Below, piece after piece: positions 53,787-62,063 of a stretch of DNA of 64,000 nucleotides. Below the pieces are notes generated by a model. It did no database searches. It saw nothing but the letters and a program-made list of their open reading frames with translations, and was not told the origin of the DNA. Source of the stretch: DASYKS01 sp035995205 (GTDB taxonomy: Bacteria > Acidobacteriota > Thermoanaerobaculia > Multivoradales > UBA5704); contig DASYKS010000019.1 in assembly GCA_035995205.1 (NCBI GenBank), positions 1 through 64,000 of the forward strand, written 5' to 3'. The position numbers and the translations under genes are program-made. Every line of letters begins with the position of its first letter. The first letter of the stretch is position 1.

Positions 53787-54244
53787 TCGGGAAGGGGAGG
53801 GGCGTCGGAAGGGGGGAGCACGATCGGCGCGGGCGGTTTCGCCCGCCGGGCGGCCGGACGTCGCGGAGCCTCCTCGACCGACGCCGGAGCGCCGAGCGGA
53901 TCGAGCGCGATCAGCGGTGCGGAGGACACGGCGGGAACCGCGACCGGAACCGGCATCGGCAGCTCGATGATCACGTCCTTCGGCCGCACGAAGCCGAGCT
54001 CTTCCCGCGCCAGGCGTTCGAGCAAGCCGGGGTCGCTCCGCAGACGTTCAATGCGATTGCGCAGGGAATCGATCTGGTCGTGAGTCTCGATGATCCGGGT
54101 TTCGAGCTTGCGCTCGCGCTCGTGGGCCGACGCCAGATCGCGCAGGCTCTTGGCTCCCGCGAGCCCTCCGAGCAGGAGCAGCAGTGCGGCGAGAGCGGCA
54201 CCGATCAGGGGCAGGCGCCACCCGGTCGTTTCGGGGGGAGTCAA
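53783..54244 (-). CDS. Septum formation initiator, DivIC/FtsB family
   Basis: A 153-residue bitopic protein. One membrane helix (LPLIGAALAALLLLLGGLAG) is followed by a coiled coil (ETRIIETHDQIDSLRNRIER) and the family signature LERLAREELGFVRPKDVIIE. A long Pro/Ala-rich C-terminal tail is extra compared with FtsB. It would form part of the FtsLBQ divisome subcomplex. The gene lies directly after enolase with a 4-nt overlap, and the eno-ftsB order is conserved in many bacteria. Confidence 0.88.
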   Translation of the reverse strand: MTPPETTGWRLPLIGAALAALLLLLGGLAGAKSLRDLASAHERERKLETRIIETHDQIDSLRNRIERLRSDPGLLERLAREELGFVRPKDVIIELPMPVPVAVPAVSSAPLIALDPLGAPASVEEAPRRPAARRAKPPAPIVLPPSDAPPLPE

Positions 54245-55575
54245 GGGCGCCAGCGCGGGAAGGCGGCGGCGCCGGGATAGAACGCGGCCGCTTCCAGCTC
54301 CTCCTCGATGCGGAGCAGGCGGTTGTATTTGGCGACCCGGTCGCTCCGGCAGGGCGCGCCGGTCTTGATCTGGCCGGCGCGGGTCGCGACGGCGAGGTCG
54401 GCGATCGTCGTGTCCTCGGTCTCGCCGGAGCGATGGCTGATGATGTTGGCGTAAGAATGGGTCTTCGCCAGCTCGACCGCCGCCAAGGTTTCCGACAGCG
54501 TGCCGATCTGGTTGACCTTCACCAAGAGGGCGTTGGCCAGGCCGTCGGCGATTCCGGCGGAAAGAATCTCCGGGTTGGTGACGAACAGATCGTCGCCCAC
54601 CAGTTGCACCCGGCTACCCAGCTCGGCGGTCAGCTCGCGCCAGCCGTCGCGGTCGTCTTCAGCCAGGCCGTCCTCGATCGAAATCAAAGGATAGGCGCCG
54701 ATCCAATCGCGGTAGAGGGCGATCAGGTCGGAGCTGGCAAGGCCTTTCTTTCCTTCCCCCGCGAGCTCATAGACGGTCGGAGCGGCCTTGGCGCCGCGGG
54801 CCGGTTTGGCTTTGGGTTTGGCGGTTTTGTCCACCAGCTCGCTCGCCGCGACATCCAGCGCGAGGGCGATCTGGCGGCCCGGCTCGTACCCGGCCTTGGC
54901 GATCGCGATCATCAGCAGGTCGAGCGCCTCGCGGTTGCTTTTCAAGTTTGGCGCGAAGCCCCCCTCGTCGCCGACGCCGGTCATCAGGCCGCGCTCGGCG
55001 AGCACCTTCTTGAGCGTGTGGTAGATCTCGACCCCGGCGCGGAGCCCCTCGGAGAAGCTGGAAAATCCGATCGGCACCAGCATGAACTCCTGGATGTCGA
55101 CCGAATTGTCGGCATGCGCGCCACCGTTCAAAACGTTGAGCATCGGCACCGGCAAGACGTTCGCCGACGGTCCGCCGAGATAGGCATAGAGCGGCAGCTG
55201 CGCCGCTTCGGCGGCAGCCTTGGCGACCGCGAGGGAGGTGCCGAGAAGGGCGTTGGCGCCCAGTCGGCTCTTGGTCGCGGTGCCGTCCAGATCGATCAGC
55301 GTGCGGTCGATCAACGCCTGGGCTCGCGCGTCTTGGCCCTTCAGCTTGGGCGCGATGTGGGCGATCACGTTGCGCACGGCCTTGGCGACCCCTTTGCCCT
55401 GGTAGCGCTTGCCGCCGTCGCGCAACTCCAGCGCCTCGCGGCTGCCGGTCGAAGCGCCTGAAGGAACGGCCGCCCGGCCCCCCGCTCCGCCGTCGAGTAG
55501 GCAGTCGACCTCGAGGGTCGGATTGCCGCGGGAGTCGAGGATCTCGCGGGCCACGATGTCTTCGATGACGAACAT
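54241..55575 (-). CDS. eno: Enolase
   Basis: A 444-residue enolase, converting 2-phosphoglycerate to phosphoenolpyruvate. The N-terminus has REILDSRGNPTLEVDCLL, the loop PSGASTGSREALELRDG, the metal ligands around ISIEDGLAEDD and LVGDDLFVTN, and ANIISHRSGETEDTTIADL. A 13-residue basic insertion (AKPKAKPARGAKA) sits between ASELVDKT and YELAGEGKKG, where most enolases have only a short turn. GGAGG lies 6 nt before the ATG at 55575. It heads an operon with the divIC-like gene and a glycosyltransferase. Confidence 0.95.
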   Translation of the reverse strand: MFVIEDIVAREILDSRGNPTLEVDCLLDGGAGGRAAVPSGASTGSREALELRDGGKRYQGKGVAKAVRNVIAHIAPKLKGQDARAQALIDRTLIDLDGTATKSRLGANALLGTSLAVAKAAAEAAQLPLYAYLGGPSANVLPVPMLNVLNGGAHADNSVDIQEFMLVPIGFSSFSEGLRAGVEIYHTLKKVLAERGLMTGVGDEGGFAPNLKSNREALDLLMIAIAKAGYEPGRQIALALDVAASELVDKTAKPKAKPARGAKAAPTVYELAGEGKKGLASSDLIALYRDWIGAYPLISIEDGLAEDDRDGWRELTAELGSRVQLVGDDLFVTNPEILSAGIADGLANALLVKVNQIGTLSETLAAVELAKTHSYANIISHRSGETEDTTIADLAVATRAGQIKTGAPCRSDRVAKYNRLLRIEEELEAAAFYPGAAAFPRWRP

Positions 55576-55666
55576 GCCTTTCCTCCAGGGAATCCGGGGC
55601 GCTGCCGATTTCATTCAAAGGTTAGCCGTAAAGTGCGGTGATCTCAAGCTTTTTCCCGCGATTCCA

Positions 55667-56245
55667 CTACGGGCCCCCCGTCGAACCAGGCATGGCTTGA
55701 ACGTATGCGCGGACGCCGACGACGAGCTCGGGCACGACCCGCGCGAGTCGTTCGAGCAACTCCTCGAAAGAGACGGGCGGTTTTAGGAGATCGGCCGCTT
55801 GCTCGCGGAGCATCCAGACGAAGCTCTCGGGATCTAGGTCGAAGAGGTTACAGAGGAACTCGTCAGGCGACTGCGCTTCGAGTCCATCAGGGAGGGGCGC
55901 GAAATCCTTGAGGTTCGACGTGGAGATCACCTGGGCGCCGGCCTTCACGGCGGTGGCGACGACATGGCGGTCTTTCTCGTCATTCTGCAATCCGGCGATC
56001 AGCGGCTCATATCCGATGACCTCCGCTTCGGGAAAATGCAGCTCCATCATGGCGCGTAGCCTCGCGGCTTTATCGGCGGGCATTGTGGCCGTCGATACGA
56101 GGTTCCGCTCCATTTCGTCGAGAATCTTGGCGCTCCATCGGAGCTGGTAAAAGCCGGCGGCAGCAGCACGCAGAACGGTGTCCCGGAGCGTGAGGGGGAA
56201 GAAAACGTTCGCGTCGACGACGACGATGAAGGGCGCCGGAATCAT
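55667..56245 (-). CDS. PIN-domain toxin
   Basis: A 192-residue PIN-domain protein: FIVVVDANVFFPLTLRDTVL gives the first acidic site, SAKILDEMERNLVS the second, and NDEKDRHVVATAVKAGAQVI and STSNLKDF the last. A C-terminal extension of 60 residues (ESFVWMLREQAADL) is not part of the usual VapC fold. It is the second gene of a module with an excisionase-like HTH gene 16 nt upstream, which is the likely antitoxin. Confidence 0.85.
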   Translation of the reverse strand: MIPAPFIVVVDANVFFPLTLRDTVLRAAAAGFYQLRWSAKILDEMERNLVSTATMPADKAARLRAMMELHFPEAEVIGYEPLIAGLQNDEKDRHVVATAVKAGAQVISTSNLKDFAPLPDGLEAQSPDEFLCNLFDLDPESFVWMLREQAADLLKPPVSFEELLERLARVVPELVVGVRAYVQAMPGSTGGP

Positions 56246-56261
56246 GGAACGAGCTGAGTTT

Positions 56262-56765
56262 CTACGACTTCAGCTCGGAATCGTAGCCGCCCAGTTCCTG
56301 CGTCATCCGGGAAAGCTCGCGCAAACCGGCACAGCGTTCCTGGTCGCGCTTTTCTTTGAACTGGAGCACGTCCTCGATCCGCAGGCGGCGATGCTTGCCG
56401 GTCTTGCGGAAGGCGATACGACCCTCGTCGAGAAGTCGCACGAGGTACTGGCGCGACACGTTGAGGAGATCGGCCGCTTGCTGTGAGGTCACCTCCCGGC
56501 CGACCGGTACGACGGTGATCGAGTCACCGCGCGCCAGCACCTCCGCGACTCGCTCGAGAACGTAGAACACCGATTCTGGGAGAGCGATGCTCTCCCCCTC
56601 CGGACCGACGAGCCGGCACTTGGGCGCTCGCCGCTTCGGGGGATGGACCATGCCCTCGAGCGCTCTGGACAGCGCGGCCACCTGAGCCTGCTGCTCGGGC
56701 GGAGCAGATACCGGCGTCATCCGGCGGAGTTGGTCTTCCATTGTGTGGGCGGCGGCGATTTCCAT
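56262..56765 (-). CDS. Excisionase-like HTH protein, likely antitoxin
   Basis: A 167-residue protein. The C-terminal part holds a MerR/Xis-type HTH_17 domain: EVTSQQAADLLNVSRQYLVR then LLDEGRIAFRKTGKHRRLRI, ending in DVLQFKEKRDQERC. The N-terminal part (FYVLERVAEVLARGDSITVV) is typical of the antitoxin partner of PIN toxins. GGAGG lies 7 nt before the ATG at 56765; in-frame starts further upstream (56927) were rejected. It should repress its own promoter. Confidence 0.85.
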   Translation of the reverse strand: MEIAAAHTMEDQLRRMTPVSAPPEQQAQVAALSRALEGMVHPPKRRAPKCRLVGPEGESIALPESVFYVLERVAEVLARGDSITVVPVGREVTSQQAADLLNVSRQYLVRLLDEGRIAFRKTGKHRRLRIEDVLQFKEKRDQERCAGLRELSRMTQELGGYDSELKS

Positions 56766-56902
56766 GGCGGAGCCTCCATCGGAAGGGTAGCGTTTAAACG
56801 ACCCAAACGCAACCTGCCACACCCCGGCACAACTCCCGATTCGGCTCCCGGCAGGGAGGGCGATCTTGGCGGGCGCCTGGCCTCTCCCTGTAGGGCAGGT
56901 GT

Positions 56903-56908
56903 TAGCAT
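56903..56908 (+). promoter_or_regulatory. Putative -10 element close to the start codon
   Basis: TAGCAT ends 9 nt before the ATG at 56918 of the SGNH hydrolase gene, with no Shine-Dalgarno. Confidence 0.4.
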
Positions 56909-56917
56909 CCGCCGACC

Positions 56918-58456
56918 ATGGCGGCAAAACTGGGCGGGGCCGAAGACTCCGAGAGCGCGGACGTGCTGTCCGAAGTTCGGCCGGGCCCTGCCGCGATGCG
57001 CCTCGCGCGGTTCTTCGCCGCGTTCGCCATGACCGCTCTGGTCGTGGCCGCGCTCTGCGGGTTCGGCTGGTGGCGGGCGGCGCGGGGGCGGACCGATCTC
57101 GAATCCTTGTCGGCCGCGGCGCGCGAGAAGCTGTTCGACGAGGCGCTGCACGACAACCCGGGCGCTTTCGTTCCCGCCTGGTACGCCCCGGGAATCGGCT
57201 ACACCCTCCGCCTGCGGCAGCGGATCTCCGCCTGGGACGATACCTTCACGGCCAACGCGCTGGGGTACCGCACCGGCCCGCCGCCCAAACCTTCCGGCAC
57301 GTTCCGCGTCGTCTTCGTCGGCGACTCGTGGACGTTCGGAATGGGGATCAAGGAGCAGGAGTCGTTCCCGCGCCAGTTCCAGGCGTTGGCCAAGGAGCTC
57401 GGCGCTTCGCCGGGGCATCCGGTCGAGGCTTGGACGCTCGCGCTGCCTGGCTACAACACGCTGAACGAGATCGCCGCGCTCGAATACTTCTATCCACGCC
57501 TGGCACCGGACGCGGTGGTCCTCGCCCCGTGCAGCAACGACATGGACACCTCGGGCGTCGTCCTGCCGAACGGCTCGCTCGCCCGGTCGCAAGCGGAGCG
57601 GGACGAATTCGGCGACGACCACTCCCGCGTCTATCGCAATCACCAGATGGCCTCGTTCACCTTCCTGTCGCGCTGGCAGACCTGCTTTCGCGCGATCCGG
57701 GCCGAAGAGCAGCGCCTCGGAGCGCGGAAGGTTCCGTTCCTCCTGTTCTTCACCGCGATCTGGGAGGAGCCGTTCGTCCACCGGCTGATCGGAGAGTCCG
57801 GTGTGCGAGCACCCTACGTGGTCACCCCGAAATTTTTCACCACCGGGCGCTGGCGGAACCCTCCGCCCTATCGGCATGGCACGCCGGAAGCCAATCGGAT
57901 CTATGCCCGGATGGTCTACCGCGGAATGGCCGATACGCTCGGTTGGCCGGCCGCGCCGGCCGCCGGAGACGAGAGCGACGTGCAGGTCCATCGGCAGGTG
58001 CCGCCGGGCGACTGGGTGGCCGAGAGCGATCGCCTTTTGATGGCGGAGACCGCGAAGACGATCCCCGAGGAGTACGAGCCCGGTGCGGGCCGCGACGACC
58101 AGTGCGTGGGACCGATGGACTGCGCGACGGGTCTGGTCGGTAGGGCGACCACGGTGCTCGTCCGCCGCCGCGCCGGGGCCAGTCGATTGATCGTGGTCCT
58201 ACGCCGGTTGCCAGAGGTCTCGTTCCTCTACCCGCTGGCGGTCGAGCTGAGCGTCCCTTCGCCCTCCGGCGGCACGCGATCCGCGGTCGTGCTCCCGGCG
58301 GACGGCGCCGAGACTCAGAGCTTCCCGCTCGACCTGCCGGCCGATCTGCCTGTCGGGGCGGCGCTTGACGTCGTCGTCCGTACTGCTGGGGTGGGCATCG
58401 CGCCGGACGGTTTCTCCGGCCGGTCGCTGCGGATCGTGCGCATCGACCAGGAGTAA
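56918..58456 (+). CDS. Membrane-anchored SGNH/GDSL-hydrolase-like protein
   Basis: A 512-residue protein. A membrane helix near residues 30-50 (FFAAFAMTALVVAALCGFGW) leads into an SGNH domain: VVFVGDSWTFGMGIKEQESF carries the serine, LPGYNTLNEIAALEYFYPRL and APCSNDMDTSG the glycine and asparagine blocks, and YRHGTPEANR the late histidine region. The C-terminal 120 residues are beta-rich. Members often add or remove acyl groups on glycans; the acceptor is not known here. Confidence 0.8.
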   Translation: MAAKLGGAEDSESADVLSEVRPGPAAMRLARFFAAFAMTALVVAALCGFGWWRAARGRTDLESLSAAAREKLFDEALHDNPGAFVPAWYAPGIGYTLRLRQRISAWDDTFTANALGYRTGPPPKPSGTFRVVFVGDSWTFGMGIKEQESFPRQFQALAKELGASPGHPVEAWTLALPGYNTLNEIAALEYFYPRLAPDAVVLAPCSNDMDTSGVVLPNGSLARSQAERDEFGDDHSRVYRNHQMASFTFLSRWQTCFRAIRAEEQRLGARKVPFLLFFTAIWEEPFVHRLIGESGVRAPYVVTPKFFTTGRWRNPPPYRHGTPEANRIYARMVYRGMADTLGWPAAPAAGDESDVQVHRQVPPGDWVAESDRLLMAETAKTIPEEYEPGAGRDDQCVGPMDCATGLVGRATTVLVRRRAGASRLIVVLRRLPEVSFLYPLAVELSVPSPSGGTRSAVVLPADGAETQSFPLDLPADLPVGAALDVVVRTAGVGIAPDGFSGRSLRIVRIDQE

Positions 58457-58463
58457 AGCCGCC

Positions 58464-58838
58464 TCAGTGGCCGAGCGCCTGATCGATCGCCGCGCGAATG
58501 CGCTCTTCGAGGTCCGCGGCGGTGGGTGTGGGGATCTCATCCGCCGGGGGAGTTTGCGGCGCGCCGACCCGCTCCTGGAGGCGGTCGTTCAGGCGCGGTC
58601 CCCCCGAACCCGACGGAGGCGGGGGAAACAGTGCGCCGAAATAGAGGTGTGTCGGAACCTCGAGTTGGCGCAAGGCCTCTAGCAGGAGCTGGAGAGTGAG
58701 CTCCTCGCGCTCTTCGAGCGCTTCGCCCAAGCCGCGCAAGCGGCTCGACCGGGCCTGGAGGGAAGCGGCGGTCTGCCCGGAGGAGCGGATCAGGGCATCC
58801 AGTAGGCGGGTCGCCCGAGAAGCATCGTCGTCGAACAT
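58464..58838 (-). CDS. Hypothetical protein, possibly degenerate XRE-like
   Basis: A 124-residue protein: LLDALIRSSGQTAASLQARS then LEEREELTLQLLLEALRQLE and HLYFGALFPPPPSG. The helical N-terminal half recalls the helix-turn-helix plus LEVLG-x-x-P pattern of XRE-type regulators, with the recognition helix altered. The C-terminal half is Pro-rich with a final amphipathic helix. TAGAAT lies 6 nt before the ATG. It is convergent with the SGNH gene. Confidence 0.5.
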   Translation of the reverse strand: MFDDDASRATRLLDALIRSSGQTAASLQARSSRLRGLGEALEEREELTLQLLLEALRQLEVPTHLYFGALFPPPPSGSGGPRLNDRLQERVGAPQTPPADEIPTPTAADLEERIRAAIDQALGH

Positions 58839-58844
58839 GGACGG

Positions 58845-58850
58845 ATTCTA
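58845..58850 (-). promoter_or_regulatory. Putative -10 element close to the start codon
   Basis: TAGAAT on the minus strand ends 6 nt before the ATG at 58838, with no Shine-Dalgarno. Confidence 0.4.
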
Positions 58851-58964
58851 GCAGCCGCGCGCCCGCGGACCCCTCGTTTCGACGACGAAAAACGCCTTGC
58901 CGTTTTAGGCATGGGTGTGTAGAGTGCAGTTACGGTTTCATATATCAATAGGCGTATTCCCGCC

Positions 58965-58993
58965 TTGACACCGGTGCTTTTTGCTGGTAGCTT
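58965..58993 (+). promoter_or_regulatory. Probable sigma-70 promoter of the pilMNOPQ operon
   Basis: TTGACA at 58965-58970 is followed after 17 nt by TAGCTT at 58988-58993, giving a perfect -35 box and a partial -10 box about 65 nt before the pilM start. The flanking sequence is AT-richer than its surroundings. Confidence 0.5.
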
Positions 58994-59058
58994 CCAGTGA
59001 AGCTTTAACCCTTTCTTCGTAACCGGCCTTGTACAAAGGGCTTTTGGGGGCAACCGCG

Positions 59059-60117
59059 GTGTTCTTCTCGCGCTCGAAGGGTGTCGTGGGGCTCGACATC
59101 GGAAGCTCGGCCATTAAATTGGTCGAGTTGAAAGAACGCAAGGCCGGCGAGTTCCACCTCCAGCGTTTGGGGGTCGAGCCCTTGTCTCCGGAGGCGATCG
59201 TCGACGGCTCGGTCATGGACTCGGCGCTGGTCGTCGACGCCATCCACCGGCTCAACGATCAGACCAAGGTCAAGAACACCAACTACGCCACCTCGCTCTC
59301 CGGTCACTCGGTCATCATCAAGAAGATCCAGCTGCCCGCGATGCCGCGGGAAGAGCTGGCCGAGTCGATCCAGTGGGAAGCGGAACAGTACATCCCGTTC
59401 GACATCAACGACGTCCGCCTCGACTACGTCGTGCTCTCCGAGGGCGAGCCGGGGCGGGACCAGATGGACGTGCTGCTGGTCGCGGTCAAGCTCGACAAGA
59501 TCAACGACTACGTCTCGGTCGTCCGCCAGACCGGCAAGGTGCCGTCGCTGATCGACGTCGACGCGTTCGCCGTGCAGAACTGCTACGAGGTCAACTACGA
59601 CCTCGATTCCCGGAAGACCGTCGCCCTGATCAACATGGGCGCCGCGGTCACCAACATCAACATCCTGTCGCGCGGCACCACCGTGTTCTGGCGCGACATC
59701 TCGTTCGGCGGCAACCAGTTCAGCGAATCGCTCCAGCGCGATCTGAACCTCTCGTTCGATCAATCCGAGAGCCTGAAACGCGGCCAGCCGGTCGATCGCT
59801 ACGCCCCGGGCGATGCGCGGACCGTGCTCGACAACGTCTCCGGCGACATGGCGAGCGAGATCCGGAAGACCTTCGACTTCTTTTCGGCCACCTCCTCCGA
59901 GGGGCCGGTGGACGAGCTGATGCTGTCGGGGGGGTGCGCTCTCACGCCGAACCTGGCGCAGGTGCTGCGCGAGCGGTTCTCGGTGCCGGTGGAAATCCTC
60001 AATCCGTTTCGCCGCGTTCGTTTCAACGAGAAGGATTTCGACGCGGCTTGGTTGCAGTCCGTAGCCCCGATGATGGCCATCTCGGTCGGGTTGGCGATCC
60101 GCAAGCTGGGAGACTAG
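59059..60117 (+). CDS. pilM: Type IV pilus assembly protein PilM
   Basis: A 352-residue, FtsA/actin-fold protein that links the cytoplasmic side to PilN: VVGLDIGSSAIKLVELKERK (phosphate-1), then EELAESIQWEAEQYIPFDIN, TVALINMGAAVTNINILSRG (phosphate-2) and DELMLSGGCALTPNLAQVLR (adenosine). The GTG at 59059 gives FFSRSKGVVGLDIG right after the start, as in other PilM proteins, and has a G-rich site before it. A TTG at 59029 would add ten residues. It is the first gene of a five-gene operon. Confidence 0.95.
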   Translation: MFFSRSKGVVGLDIGSSAIKLVELKERKAGEFHLQRLGVEPLSPEAIVDGSVMDSALVVDAIHRLNDQTKVKNTNYATSLSGHSVIIKKIQLPAMPREELAESIQWEAEQYIPFDINDVRLDYVVLSEGEPGRDQMDVLLVAVKLDKINDYVSVVRQTGKVPSLIDVDAFAVQNCYEVNYDLDSRKTVALINMGAAVTNINILSRGTTVFWRDISFGGNQFSESLQRDLNLSFDQSESLKRGQPVDRYAPGDARTVLDNVSGDMASEIRKTFDFFSATSSEGPVDELMLSGGCALTPNLAQVLRERFSVPVEILNPFRRVRFNEKDFDAAWLQSVAPMMAISVGLAIRKLGD

Positions 60118-60121
60118 CGCG

Positions 60122-60769
60122 ATGATCAAGATCAACCTGATCGCCGAGGGGAAGCGGCCGACCTCGGTTCGCAAGATCAAGCCGGTCCTCGAAGGCAAAG
60201 ATCTCGCGCAGTGGGCGCTGGTCGCTTCGATCATCGCCTGTCTGCTCGCCTTCGGCGTCTGGTGGTGGCTCCTGCACCGGCAGATCGCGATCCAGGAAGT
60301 CAAAATCGAAGAGGCGGAGCGGAAGGTGGAAGAGCTCGCCCCGGTGATCCGCCAGGTCGAAGACTTCAAGAAGAAGAAGGCGGAGATCGAACGCAAGCTC
60401 GGCGTGATCGAAGACTTGAAGCGCGCGCAGCAGGGGCCGGTCCACGTGATGGACGACATCTCGCGCGCCTTGCCGGAGCTGCTCTGGCTCGACCGCTTGA
60501 AGATGACCTCCTCCAACATCGAGCTCGAAGGCCGCGCGTTCAACACCAACGCGGTGGCCAACTTCATCGAGAACCTCGACAAGATGCCGGCGTTCGAAGA
60601 GCCGACGCTCCGCTCCACCGAGGAACAGCCCGGCGGGGTGTATCACTTCATCCTCGACTTCAACTATTCGTTCGCGCAGAAGGCCCCGGCCGAGCCTCCT
60701 CCGGCCGCCGGCGCCCTGCCGAGCCCGACCCAGACCCCGCCCGCCCCGGCGACCGGGCCCGCGAGCTAA
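60122..60769 (+). CDS. pilN: Type IV pilus assembly protein PilN
   Basis: A 215-residue bitopic protein. The N-terminal INLIAEGKRPT contacts PilM. A membrane helix (WALVASIIACLLAFGVWWWL) is followed by a coiled coil (KVEELAPVIRQVEDFKKKKA) and a ferredoxin-like domain (MDDISRALPELLWLDRLKMT). The tail is Pro/Ala-rich. It starts 4 nt after the pilM stop. Confidence 0.93.
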   Translation: MIKINLIAEGKRPTSVRKIKPVLEGKDLAQWALVASIIACLLAFGVWWWLLHRQIAIQEVKIEEAERKVEELAPVIRQVEDFKKKKAEIERKLGVIEDLKRAQQGPVHVMDDISRALPELLWLDRLKMTSSNIELEGRAFNTNAVANFIENLDKMPAFEEPTLRSTEEQPGGVYHFILDFNYSFAQKAPAEPPPAAGALPSPTQTPPAPATGPAS

Positions 60770-60778
60770 GGGAGAACC

Positions 60779-61480
60779 GTGAAAACCGGACTCGAAGGTA
60801 AGCCCTGGTTCTACGGCTTCGGCGTCGGCTTGCTGGTCGGCGCCGTCCTGCTGCTCGCCGGTTACTTCCTCAAGCTGGCGCCGATGAAGGAAGAGATCGA
60901 ATCGAACGCGGCGCAGCTGACCGAGCTGCAACGGAAGATCACCGAGGGCTTGACCTTCCAGGCCGATCTGCCGCGGCTGCAGGAGGACGTCCGCAATCTG
61001 GAGCTCGAGCTCGACAAGTCGTTGCGCATCCTGCCCGCGCGGCGCAATACGCCCGACCTGCTGCGGAAGATCCGGTCGCTCGCCGAGGCGGGCGATTTCG
61101 ACCTCAAGCGCTTCACTCCGGGCGCGCTTTCCGACAAAGACTTCTACAGCGAATGGCCGATCTCGGTCAGCGTCGAAGGCGGGTACCACAGTCTGGCCCT
61201 GTTCTTCGACAAGATCAGCAACTTCTCGCGGATCATCAACGTCGAGAACCTGCAGATCGACGCGTTCAGCGCGGCGAAGAACCCGCACACGATCAACGCG
61301 AACTTCACCGCGAAGACCTTCGTCTACAAGGAAACGCCTCCGGCCCCCGCGCCTCCGGCCGGCCCGGCCGGCGGGCTTGCCAATCCGGCCGCGGCGGGTC
61401 CGGCGGACCCCAATGCTCCGGCCAGCGGACCGCCGCTGTCGAAGTCCTCGCTCGGAAGTCGGGGAGGGAGCCCGGAATGA
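60779..61480 (+). CDS. pilO: Type IV pilus assembly protein PilO
   Basis: A 233-residue inner-membrane protein that pairs with PilN. A membrane helix (YGFGVGLLVGAVLLLAGYFL) precedes a coiled coil (EIESNAAQLTELQRKITEGL) and a ferredoxin-like fold (RILPARRNTPDLLRKIRSLA, then SVEGGYHSLALFFDKISNFS). The tail is again Pro/Ala-rich. The start is GTG at 60779 with GGGAG just before. The stop overlaps pilP by 4 nt. Confidence 0.93.
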   Translation: MKTGLEGKPWFYGFGVGLLVGAVLLLAGYFLKLAPMKEEIESNAAQLTELQRKITEGLTFQADLPRLQEDVRNLELELDKSLRILPARRNTPDLLRKIRSLAEAGDFDLKRFTPGALSDKDFYSEWPISVSVEGGYHSLALFFDKISNFSRIINVENLQIDAFSAAKNPHTINANFTAKTFVYKETPPAPAPPAGPAGGLANPAAAGPADPNAPASGPPLSKSSLGSRGGSPE

Positions 61481-62016
61481 AGCCGCGCGCGATCTTCGTT
61501 TTGCCGGCGCTGCTCGCCCTGGTCGCGGGCCTCGCGGTCACGGCGCAGACGACGAATCCCCCTCCCGCCTCGCCGCCCGCCGGGGAAGCGGCCGGGGCGG
61601 ACGTCTCGAGCGAAAACTCGGATCTGGGCGGCAGCATCGACCAGATCCTGGAGGGGGAGGAAGAGGTTCTGTCGGGCGGCGGCTATTCGTACGACCCGGG
61701 CAACCGCCGCGACCCCTTCAAGTCGCTGTTGGCCAAGCCGGACCGCCTGGAGCTGCGCGGACCGCGACCGGAAGGGATTCCCGGGCTGCTGATCGACGAG
61801 GTCGACCTGACCGGAATCTTCAAGACCAAGAAGGGATTCGTGGCTCAGGTCAAAGCCGCAAACCAGAACAAGAGCTACCTGCTTCGCGTAGGCGACCAGC
61901 TTTATGACGGCGACGTCGTCGAGATCCGCCCTAACGAAGTGGTATTCAAACAGATCGTCCAGGATCCGACCGCGCTCAAGCCGTTCCGCGAGGTCGTCAA
62001 GACGCTGGGACCCTGA
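61477..62016 (+). CDS. pilP: Type IV pilus assembly protein PilP
   Basis: A 179-residue periplasmic protein with a signal peptide (FVLPALLALVAGLAVTAQ) but no lipobox cysteine, unlike many PilP lipoproteins. The family domain is YDPGNRRDPFKSLL, then GLLIDEVDLTGIFKTKKGFV and YLLRVGDQLYDGDVVEIRPN. It bridges PilNO to the secretin PilQ. Its ATG overlaps the pilO stop (ATGA). Confidence 0.92.
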   Translation: MKPRAIFVLPALLALVAGLAVTAQTTNPPPASPPAGEAAGADVSSENSDLGGSIDQILEGEEEVLSGGGYSYDPGNRRDPFKSLLAKPDRLELRGPRPEGIPGLLIDEVDLTGIFKTKKGFVAQVKAANQNKSYLLRVGDQLYDGDVVEIRPNEVVFKQIVQDPTALKPFREVVKTLGP

Positions 62017-62063
62017 CCGGTTCAAGCGTCCGCGTTTCGAGATCCGTGACGGAGGCGAGTGCC

